Shown here piece after piece: positions 1 to 5,698 of a stretch of 5,698 nt of DNA (the stretch's first letter is position 1; each line of letters starts with the position of its first letter). Source of the DNA: Armatimonadota bacterium (GTDB lineage: Bacteria > Vulcanimicrobiota > JACPDS01); assembly GCA_016183885.1 (NCBI GenBank), contig JACPDS010000108.1:1-5698 (forward strand), read 5' to 3'. The notes under the pieces were generated by a model that was given only the letters and a program-made list of their open reading frames with translations, searched no databases and was not told the DNA's origin. A program made the position numbers and the translations under genes.

Positions 1-45
1 TAAAAAAAGCAAAATTGTTGCAAAAGCTAAAAACATAGGATTAAC

Positions 46-62
46 TTTTTTTTTTTTTTTTT
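46..62. repeat. 17-base homopolymer T run
   Basis: The plus strand has 17 consecutive T (A on the minus strand) in the non-coding region after rpoC. Such runs are prone to replication slippage and to sequencing or assembly length errors. No well-formed hairpin directly precedes it on the plus strand, so calling it the U-tract of a convergent terminator is not supported. Confidence 0.9.
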
Positions 63-66
63 CTTT

Positions 67-116
67 AAAAATAAAATAATCTTTATAAAAAATTTAATTT
101 CTCTATAAAGATTATT
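67..116 (-). terminator. Possible intrinsic terminator of the rpoBC operon
   Basis: A perfect 13-bp inverted repeat has arms aataatctttata (75-87) and tataaagattatt (104-116) around a 16-nt loop. Read on the minus strand, the direction of rpoC transcription, the stem is followed by TTATTTTT, a U-rich tract as expected of an intrinsic terminator. It lies about 75 nt after the rpoC stop. The weakness is that the stem has only one G-C pair, so it would be unstable unless the genome generally uses AT-rich terminators. Confidence 0.45.
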
Positions 117-170
117 AAATCCTGTTTAAAATTTAATCCAAAAAACAAAACTATAACTAAAAATAAGCAA

Positions 171-186
171 TTATTTACTTATTTAC
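171..186. repeat. 8-bp tandem repeat just after the rpoC stop
   Basis: The unit ttatttac occurs twice in tandem (171-178 and 179-186) and trails into a degenerate third copy, tatttatt. On the minus strand it begins 3 nt after the rpoC stop and supplies a second in-frame TAA at 177-175. It is probably simple low-complexity sequence. Confidence 0.6.
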
Positions 187-189
187 TAT

Positions 190-3100
190 TTATTCTTCTT
201 TAGTTAAAGATTCATTTTCTTCTTCTAAAGCTTCTACATCAATATTTCGATATCTGGACATTCCTGTTCCAGCGGGAATCAATTTTCCAATAATCACATT
301 TTCTTTAAGTCCCATTAAAGGGTCAATTTTCCCCATTAAGGCTGCTTCAGTTAAAATTCTGGTTGTTTCCTGAAAAGAAGCTGCCGATAAAAAAGAATCT
401 GTAGCTAAAGAAGCTTTCGTTATTCCTAATAAAACCTGCTTGCCTATGGCGGGTTTTTTCCTTGATTTAGAGATTTTTTCATTTTCTTCATTAAAAACTA
501 TTAAATTTACTAAACTTCCCGGAAGAAGTTCAGTATCACCGCCTTCATCAATTCTTACTTTTCTGAGCAGCTGGCGAGTAATTACTTCAATATGCTTATC
601 ATTAATATCTACTCCTTGAGAGCGGTAAACCCTTTGAACTTCACTTACTAGATATCTTTGAACTTCGTTTATACCTTTAATTTTTAAAATATCATGAGGG
701 TTTAAAGAACCTTCTGAAAGTTGAGTGCCTGCTTCAATATGTTCCCCGGGCTTTACTTTTAAACGAGCGGAAAATGGTAAAAAATAAATCTTTTCTTCTT
801 TGCCGGTGCCTTTAATTAATATTTTTATTTGCCCTTTTTCTTCCATAATTTGCACAATGCCGTCAATTTCTGAAATTGTAGCGCAGCCTTTAGGTTTCCG
901 AGCTTCAAAAAGTTCTTCCACTCTAGGCAAACCGGAAATAATATCTTCCGTAGCTACTCCTCCAGTATGAAAAGTCCTTAAAGTAAGCTGTGTTCCAGGT
1001 TCACCAATAGATTGAGCGGCAATAATTCCTACCGTTTCTCCAATTTCTACTAATTTTCCCGTAGCTAAATTTCTTCCATAACAAATAGAACAAACTCCAT
1101 AACGGGCTTTACAGGTTAAAACGCTTCGAATAGGAACAGAAGTTATTCCATTCTTAATAATTTCCTGGGCCCCCTCATCAGTAATTTCTATTCCTTTTTT
1201 AAGAATTACTTTTTTAGTTTTAGAATCTTTAATATCTAAAGCGGTAATTCTGCCAATAATCCGTTCTTCTAAAGGAACAATAATATCTGTCCCTTCCATA
1301 ATTGCTTCAATTTCAATATAATCTGCGCACTTACAATCATCTTCTCTGATAATAACATCTTGAGAAACATCCACTAAACGGCGGGTTAAATAACCTGAAT
1401 CAGCGGTTCGTAAAGCTGTATCAGCTAATCCTTTGCGAGCGCCGTGAGTAGAAATAAAAAATTCTAAGACTGATAATCCTTCTCTTAAATTAGATTTAAT
1501 CGGCAAAGGTATAATTTTGCCGGAAGGGTCAGCCATTAATCCGCGCATACCTGCAATTTGCTTTACTTGAGCTACATTACCTCTAGCGCCTGAAGTAGCC
1601 ATCATATAAATAGGATTTAATCTATCTAAATGTTTAATCATTGCCGCAGATACTTTTTCTGTAGCTTTTAACCAAAGATCTTTAACGCGGTTATATTTTT
1701 CATTCTCCGTAGTTAAACCTTTAAAATGTTGTTTTTCGATTAATTCTTCCTCTTCATCGGCGGCTCTTAAAATATCTTCTTTCTCGGGAGGAACTTCAAT
1801 GTCATCTACGCCAATTGTAGTGCCGGAACGAGTAGCAAATTTAAAACCTAATTCTTTAATATTATCTAACATTAGAGCAGTTTTACTATTGCTATATAAA
1901 CGATAGTATTTATCTACTAATTTAACCATAGTATTTTTATCAATAGTCTTATTAATAAAAGGCATTTCTTCTGGAATGGCTTGATTAAAAATCAGCCTTC
2001 CTACCGTAGTTTGTATAAATTCTCCTTTTAATTTAACTCTGATTAAAGCCTGCAAACTTATATATCCATAATGATAAGCCAATATCGCTTCATCAGGGTC
2101 GGAAAAAAACATCCCTTCGCCTTTAGCGCCAATTTTATCAATCGTAAGATAATAACATCCTAAAACCATATCCTGCGTTGGAACAATTGCCGGAGTGCCG
2201 TAAGAAGGCTGTAAAATATTATTAGTGGAAAGCATTAAAATTCTAGCTTCAGCTTGAGCGGAAGCTGAAAGAGGAAGATGGACCGCCATTTGATCGCCAT
2301 CAAAATCAGCATTAGATGGCGCGCAAACTAAAGGATGAATATGAATGGCTTTACCTTCTACCAATACCGGTTCAAAGGCTTGAATACCTAAACGATGCAA
2401 TGTGGGAGCGCGATTAAGCAAAACAGGATGATCTTTAATCATTTCTTCTAATACATCCCAAACTTCTATTCTTAATCTTTCCACCATTTTCTTAGCGCTT
2501 TTAATATTATGCACTAAACCCCTATCTACAAGATTTTTCATTACTAAAGGTTTAAAAAGTTCTAAAGCCATTTCTTTAGGAATTCCACATTGATGAAGTT
2601 TTAAATAAGGTCCTACAACTATTACCGATCGACCGGAATAATCAACTCTTTTCCCTAATAAATTCTGGCGAAATCTCCCTTGTTTACCCTTTAACATATC
2701 TGATAAAGATTTTAAAGGACGATTATTTGGTCCGGTAACCGGTCTTCCTCTTTTTCCATTATCTATTAAAGCATCTACAGCTTCTTGAAGCATTCTTTTT
2801 TCATTTCTAATAATAATCTCAGGAGCTCCTAAATCTAAAAGGCGCCTCAGACGGTTATTGCGATTAATTACTCTGCGGTAAAGATCATTTAAATCAGAAG
2901 TGGCAAATCTTCCTCCATCTAATTGCACCATCGGCCTAAGCTCCGGAGGAATTACAGGGAGCAATGTTAAAATCATATGTTCAGGCTTATTGCCTGACTT
3001 ACGGAACGCTTCAACTATTTCTAATTTTTTTATGGCTTTACTTCTTTTTTGGCCGATAAGAGTTTTAATATCTTTCCTTAATTCTTGATAAGATTTTTCA

Positions 3101-3651
3101 ATATTAATTTCTTTTAAGAGTTCTTTAATTGCTTCTGCTCCAATTAAAGCTTTGAAATTGCTTCCATATTTTTCGCGAAAATCTCTATATTCTATCTCGC
3201 TTAAAAGCTGCTTCTTCATTAGAGATGTATCTCCGGGGTCAATTACCAAATAACCGGCAAAATAAATAACTTTTTCTAAATTTCGAGGAGAAATATCCAG
3301 TAAAATTCCAATTCTGCTTGGTATCCCTTTTAAATACCATATATGGGAAACCGGAGTAGCTAACTCTATATGTCCCATTCTTTCTCTTCTTACTTTAGAA
3401 CGGGTAACTTCTACTCCGCATTTATCGCAAATAATTCCTTTAAAGCGGATTCTTTTATACTTCCCGCAATGGCATTCCCAATCTTTTATTGGTCCAAAAA
3501 TTTTTTCGCAAAAAAGCCCGTCTCTTTCAGGTTTTAAAGTGCGATAATTAATGGTTTCCGGTTTCTTAACCTCGCCAAAAGATAATTCGTAAATCTTATT
3601 TGGAGAAGCTAATCCGATTTTTATAACTTCAAAATTATTTACATCAACCAT
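190..3651 (-). CDS. rpoC: DNA-directed RNA polymerase subunit beta' (RpoC), complete
   Basis: Largest catalytic subunit of cytoplasmic RNA polymerase. It pairs with beta to form the active cleft for NTP addition. Visible landmarks in order: N-terminal zinc site Cys60/62/75/78; sigma-binding clamp coiled coil at about 253-300; KGKQGRFRQNLLGKRVDYSG block at 321-340; catalytic NADFDGDQM with Asp449, Asp451 and Asp453; bridge helix at about 730-765; second zinc site Cys773/847/854/857; trigger loop at about 885-910 with His895; and a conserved C-terminal block LLGITKASLATDSFLSAASF at 1074-1093. The 1153-residue length suits forms without large insertions: there is no SI3 in the trigger loop and no Thermus/Thermotoga-type N-terminal insert. 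The ATG at 3651 is supported by a Shine-Dalgarno 6 nt upstream and by an N-terminus (VNNFEVIKIGLASP) typical of the family. It follows rpoB by 83 bp, so cotranscription is likely. Oddity: Leu891 stands where most bacteria have Met (E. coli Met932). The tail after residue 1135 is acidic and variable. Confidence 0.99.
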   Translation of the reverse strand: MVDVNNFEVIKIGLASPNKIYELSFGEVKKPETINYRTLKPERDGLFCEKIFGPIKDWECHCGKYKRIRFKGIICDKCGVEVTRSKVRRERMGHIELATPVSHIWYLKGIPSRIGILLDISPRNLEKVIYFAGYLVIDPGDTSLMKKQLLSEIEYRDFREKYGSNFKALIGAEAIKELLKEINIEKSYQELRKDIKTLIGQKRSKAIKKLEIVEAFRKSGNKPEHMILTLLPVIPPELRPMVQLDGGRFATSDLNDLYRRVINRNNRLRRLLDLGAPEIIIRNEKRMLQEAVDALIDNGKRGRPVTGPNNRPLKSLSDMLKGKQGRFRQNLLGKRVDYSGRSVIVVGPYLKLHQCGIPKEMALELFKPLVMKNLVDRGLVHNIKSAKKMVERLRIEVWDVLEEMIKDHPVLLNRAPTLHRLGIQAFEPVLVEGKAIHIHPLVCAPSNADFDGDQMAVHLPLSASAQAEARILMLSTNNILQPSYGTPAIVPTQDMVLGCYYLTIDKIGAKGEGMFFSDPDEAILAYHYGYISLQALIRVKLKGEFIQTTVGRLIFNQAIPEEMPFINKTIDKNTMVKLVDKYYRLYSNSKTALMLDNIKELGFKFATRSGTTIGVDDIEVPPEKEDILRAADEEEELIEKQHFKGLTTENEKYNRVKDLWLKATEKVSAAMIKHLDRLNPIYMMATSGARGNVAQVKQIAGMRGLMADPSGKIIPLPIKSNLREGLSVLEFFISTHGARKGLADTALRTADSGYLTRRLVDVSQDVIIREDDCKCADYIEIEAIMEGTDIIVPLEERIIGRITALDIKDSKTKKVILKKGIEITDEGAQEIIKNGITSVPIRSVLTCKARYGVCSICYGRNLATGKLVEIGETVGIIAAQSIGEPGTQLTLRTFHTGGVATEDIISGLPRVEELFEARKPKGCATISEIDGIVQIMEEKGQIKILIKGTGKEEKIYFLPFSARLKVKPGEHIEAGTQLSEGSLNPHDILKIKGINEVQRYLVSEVQRVYRSQGVDINDKHIEVITRQLLRKVRIDEGGDTELLPGSLVNLIVFNEENEKISKSRKKPAIGKQVLLGITKASLATDSFLSAASFQETTRILTEAALMGKIDPLMGLKENVIIGKLIPAGTGMSRYRNIDVEALEEENESLTKEE

Positions 3652-3657
3652 CTCATA

Positions 3658-3665
3658 CTCCTCTC
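3658..3665 (-). promoter_or_regulatory. Ribosome-binding site of rpoC
   Basis: On the minus strand this reads GAGAGGAG, a strong Shine-Dalgarno whose core AGGAG ends 6 nt before the ATG at 3651. It fixes the rpoC start. A second ATG at 3656-3654 is only 1 nt from the core, is out of frame, and would give five codons (MRWLM) before a stop, so it is not the start. Confidence 0.85.
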
Positions 3666-3669
3666 TATC

Positions 3670-3732
3670 TAGTATTTAGAATTCTTTAACTTTTACTATC
3701 ATTAAAACCAAATACTATATACTAAATACTAT
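3670..3732. repeat. AAATACTA-type short repeats in direct and inverted orientation
   Basis: The plus strand has aaatactat at 3710-3718 and again at 3724-3732, a direct repeat with a 14-bp period. An inverted copy, tagtatttag at 3670-3679, is a perfect 10-bp reverse complement of ctaaatacta at 3722-3731. A transcript could fold the outer pair into a 10-bp, mostly A-U stem with a loop of about 42 nt just upstream of the rpoC ribosome-binding site. The repeats are seen directly; a regulatory role is unproven, and low-complexity AT drift could account for them. Confidence 0.7.
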
Positions 3733-3734
3733 AC

Positions 3735-5698
3735 TTATACTTTCAGGGTTTCTTTTCCTATGTCAATACCTAAATCTTTAGCGGTATTTTTAACGTCTTC
3801 ATCCCCTGTTTTAATTTCTACTTCTTTAAAATCTTCAGAAAGAATTTTTATATCCAGACTTAAACTTTGTAATTCTTTAATTAAAACTTTAAAAGATTCA
3901 GGAACACCCGGTTCTAAAATATTTTCTCCTTTAACCATCGCTTCATAAGTCTTTACCCTTCCGACTATGTCATCGGATTTAACGGTTAAAAGTTCCTGTA
4001 AAGTATAAGCCGCGCCATAGGCTTCCAATGCCCAAACTTCCATTTCTCCGAAACGTTGACCTCCAAATTGAGCTTTTCCTCCTAATGGCTGTTGAGTAAT
4101 TAAAGAATACGGACCCGTAGATCGAGCATGAATTTTATCTTCTACTAAATGAGCTAATTTCATCATATAAATATAACCTACAGTTATAATATTATCAAAA
4201 GATTCGCCCGTCCTGCCATCATATAAAAAACTTTTTCCGTTACTTGGATAAAAATCGAAATCCTTAATAATTTTTATTAAATTCTTAAATTCATCCTCTG
4301 AATACTTAATACTTCTATTAGAGATAACTAATTTTAATCGATCTTCGAGAGAAAGCGGATTTTTAATTTTATCTATTTCGATCTGATTAAATTTATTTTT
4401 TTTAGAATTTAAAATTTCTTTTAAATTTTCTTCCCATTTTCTTTTTTTAATAAATTCTTCTAAACTTTCTTCTAAATTAATATTTTTTTCTTTAAGAAAT
4501 TCTCTTAAACGCGTTACTAAATCTTTTTCATTCACTAAATAATTAACTTCATCATAATTTAATTTAAGTCCGACATCTTTTAATTTATTGAATAGAACAG
4601 CTTCTTTTAAGAAAAATTTCACTTCTTTTTCGGTAGCTCCATCAAAAACAGGTGTTTCCGCTTTAATCCCCAATTCTTTAAACGCTAATCCTAAATGGGT
4701 TTCTAAAATCTGGCCAATATTCATTCTTGAAGGAACTCCCAAAGGATTAAGCACAATTTGAATAGGGGTCCCGTCTGGCAAAAAAGGCATATCTTCAACA
4801 GGCAATATTTTAGCAACTACTCCTTTATTCCCATGGCGTCCGGCCATCTTGTCCCCTTCCAGAATTTTTCTTTTTTGAGCAATATATACCCTTATTAATT
4901 TATTTACTCCCGCAGGAAGCTCATCCCCCTCTTCTCTGGAAAAAATCTTAATATCGATTACTTTCCCCTTTTCCCCATGAGGCACCCTCAAAGATGTATC
5001 TCTAACATCTCTAGCTTTCTCTCCAAAAATTGCTCTAAGTAATCGTTCCTCAGCCGTAAGCTCTGTTTCTCCTTTAGGAGTAACTTTGCCTACTAAAACA
5101 TCTTCAGGCTGAATTTCAGCTCCAATTCTTATAATGCCGTCTTCATCTAAATTCGCTAAAACTTCTTCGCCGATATTAGGAATATCGCGGGTAATCTCTT
5201 CCTGCCCTAATTTAGTATCTCGAGCTTCACAATCGTATTCTTCGATATGTATAGAAGTATAAACATCATCCACCACTAATTCCTTGCTGATTAAAATAGC
5301 ATCTTCAAAATTATATCCTTCCCAAGCCATAAAAGCCGCTAAAACATTTCTTCCTAAAGCTAATTCTCCATTAACGCTGCAGGTTCCATCTGCAATTACA
5401 TTTCCTTTAAAAATTTTTTGGCCTTTCTTAATAATTGGTCTTTGATTTACACATGTGCCGGCATTAGAACGTTTAAATTTTAAAAGCGGATACTTAACGA
5501 TTTTTTTAGTTTCATTTAAAATAACAATTTCATCGGGATTTACTTTTACTATTTCCCCATTATCAGAAGAAATAACTACTGCTCCTGAATCTATAGCAGC
5601 CTTCATTTCCATTCCTGTTCCCACTATAGGAGATTCTGATTTAATTAAAGGAACCGCTTGTCTTTGCATATTAGATCCCATTAAAGCGCGGTTTGCAT
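3735..5698 (-). CDS. rpoB: DNA-directed RNA polymerase subunit beta (RpoB), C-terminal part, 5' end outside window
   Basis: Second-largest catalytic subunit of RNA polymerase. The visible part is 654 complete codons plus a stop. The frame stays open to the right edge: before the Met at 5681 it reads A-N-R-A-L, matching the conserved ANRALMGSNMQRQAVP block (around E. coli residue 680). That Met is therefore internal and not a start. Landmarks: WEGYNFEDAILIS with Glu at 5304-5306 and Asp at 5301-5303 (E. coli E813/D814); GDKMAGRHGNKG with Lys at 4848-4850 and 4824-4826 (K1065/K1073); NPLGVPSRMNIGQ; LYDGRTGE; the His at 4149-4151 (H1237); QPLGGKAQFGGQRFGEMEVW; and the C-terminal ESFKVLIKELQSL that packs against beta'. 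E. coli SI2 is absent (IFSREEGDELPAGV runs straight through). An extra segment of about 115 residues sits at roughly 4251-4601. The rifampicin-pocket region lies beyond the window, so resistance cannot be read here. (The codon count includes ANRAL plus 648 residues and excludes 2 leftover bases.). Confidence 0.99.
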   Translation of the reverse strand, partial: ANRALMGSNMQRQAVPLIKSESPIVGTGMEMKAAIDSGAVVISSDNGEIVKVNPDEIVILNETKKIVKYPLLKFKRSNAGTCVNQRPIIKKGQKIFKGNVIADGTCSVNGELALGRNVLAAFMAWEGYNFEDAILISKELVVDDVYTSIHIEEYDCEARDTKLGQEEITRDIPNIGEEVLANLDEDGIIRIGAEIQPEDVLVGKVTPKGETELTAEERLLRAIFGEKARDVRDTSLRVPHGEKGKVIDIKIFSREEGDELPAGVNKLIRVYIAQKRKILEGDKMAGRHGNKGVVAKILPVEDMPFLPDGTPIQIVLNPLGVPSRMNIGQILETHLGLAFKELGIKAETPVFDGATEKEVKFFLKEAVLFNKLKDVGLKLNYDEVNYLVNEKDLVTRLREFLKEKNINLEESLEEFIKKRKWEENLKEILNSKKNKFNQIEIDKIKNPLSLEDRLKLVISNRSIKYSEDEFKNLIKIIKDFDFYPSNGKSFLYDGRTGESFDNIITVGYIYMMKLAHLVEDKIHARSTGPYSLITQQPLGGKAQFGGQRFGEMEVWALEAYGAAYTLQELLTVKSDDIVGRVKTYEAMVKGENILEPGVPESFKVLIKELQSLSLDIKILSEDFKEVEIKTGDEDVKNTAKDLGIDIGKETLKV
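4251..4601 (-). other. Lineage-specific insertion of about 115 residues within RpoB
   Basis: Typical beta subunits have about 19-28 residues between the conserved TPVFDGA and LYDGRTGE blocks. Here there are well over 100, in frame and without a stop. The extra segment is rich in Lys, Glu, Asn, Ile and Leu, lacks Cys, and reads as a series of amphipathic helices (for example VTRLREFLKEKN and LEESLEEFIKKRK). Its DNA is more AT-rich than the flanking conserved parts and carries A runs of 7-8 on the coding strand. By alignment by eye it falls near E. coli beta residue 1200, well after SI2 (938-1042). Its boundaries are uncertain by about 10 residues each side. Being a surface-loop extension is an inference; its function is unknown. 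Confidence 0.85.

Larger units (their letters stand above)
1..189. other. AT-rich non-coding region downstream of rpoC
   Basis: No recognisable gene is present between the rpoC stop and the left edge. In particular there is no rpsL (S12) start, although that gene often follows rpoC in bacteria. The region holds a perfect 13-bp inverted repeat, a 17-base T run, an 8-bp tandem repeat and a small A/U-only hairpin at 161-176 (6-bp arms, 4-nt loop). Short open stretches at 1-79 on the plus strand and 1-36 on the minus strand carry no family signal. Confidence 0.7.
3652..3734 (-). other. rpoB-rpoC intergenic spacer
   Basis: This 83-bp spacer between the rpoB stop (TAA, 3737-3735) and the rpoC ATG (3651) is almost entirely A/T apart from the purine-rich ribosome-binding region. 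It holds a repeat cluster (3670-3732). I see no convincing terminator with a GC-rich stem and no clear -35/-10 pair, so read-through from rpoB into rpoC is the simplest reading. Confidence 0.8.

Noticed and set aside
1..36. Possible N-terminus of a membrane or secreted protein on the minus strand (MFLAFATILLFL)
   Set aside because: Only 12 codons are visible, there is no Shine-Dalgarno upstream (the preceding sequence is GTTAATCCT after a poly-A run), and hydrophobic readings are expected from AT-rich DNA. The evidence is too weak to call a gene.
2..79. Open plus-strand frame that could be the 3' end of a convergent gene
   Set aside because: It reads lysine-rich sequence and then a run of Phe caused by the T17 tract, with no recognisable family. 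It is better treated as low-complexity DNA.
100..150. Weak promoter-like pair on the minus strand (TTGGAT ... TAATAA)
   Set aside because: Each hexamer matches the sigma-70 consensus at only about half its positions, and the stretch overlaps the candidate terminator stem.
2900..3088. 62-codon open frame on the plus strand
   Set aside because: It is antisense to a conserved part of rpoC (around the PPELRPMVQLDGGRF block), has no recognisable product, and is explained by the composition of the real gene.
3652..3734. Internal promoter for rpoC in the spacer
   Set aside because: TATAGT-like strings occur within the repeats and TTGGTT lies downstream of them, but no pair has good -35/-10 matches at 16-18 bp spacing in the right order. 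AT-rich DNA gives such partial matches by chance.
3760..3948. 62-codon open frame on the plus strand
   Set aside because: It is antisense to the conserved C-terminal end of rpoB and shows no family signal; it is a shadow frame.
4251..4601. The beta insertion as an intein or mobile element
   Set aside because: The segment has no Cys, no Cys/Ser at the start and no terminal His-Asn followed by Cys/Ser/Thr. It is shorter than usual inteins, shows no flanking direct repeats, and reads as plain helical coding sequence.

Overview
The window holds the 3' part of rpoB and all of rpoC, the genes for the beta and beta' subunits of bacterial RNA polymerase. Both are on the minus strand, so the transcription order is rpoB then rpoC, running from the right edge towards the left. 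The DNA is strongly AT-rich (about one third G+C by eye) and uses the standard bacterial code. Beta' has no large insertion in its trigger loop (no SI3), beta lacks the proteobacterial SI2, and many blocks read like Clostridia/Bacillota RNA polymerase. A Bacillota-like lineage, or a related low-GC uncultured phylum such as Atribacterota, fits best, but the sequence alone does not settle it.

Layout, left to right. Positions 1-189 are AT-rich non-coding DNA downstream of rpoC. They contain a 17-base T run, a perfect 13-bp inverted repeat that may be the rpoC terminator, and small repeats. Positions 190-3651 are rpoC (1153 codons, complete). Positions 3652-3734 are the 83-bp rpoB-rpoC spacer, with a strong Shine-Dalgarno for rpoC and three copies of an AAATACTA-type repeat. 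Positions 3735-5698 are rpoB, which is open at the right edge and lacks its 5' half, including the rifampicin-binding region.

The two products form the catalytic core of RNA polymerase together with alpha and omega. Beta' supplies the three Mg-binding aspartates, bridge helix, trigger loop and two zinc sites. Beta supplies the conserved basic residues around the active site and hybrid.

This is mainly a conserved housekeeping locus, and I saw no evidence of a new multi-gene system. The feature most worth a second look is an insertion of about 115 residues in beta. It is lysine-, glutamate- and asparagine-rich, looks all-helical, and lies between the conserved TPVFDGA and LYDGRTGE blocks, at a site different from E. 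coli SI2. Smaller points are a Leu in place of the usual bacterial Met in the trigger loop, the intergenic repeats, and the apparent end of the operon after rpoC with no rpsL within the visible 189 bp.
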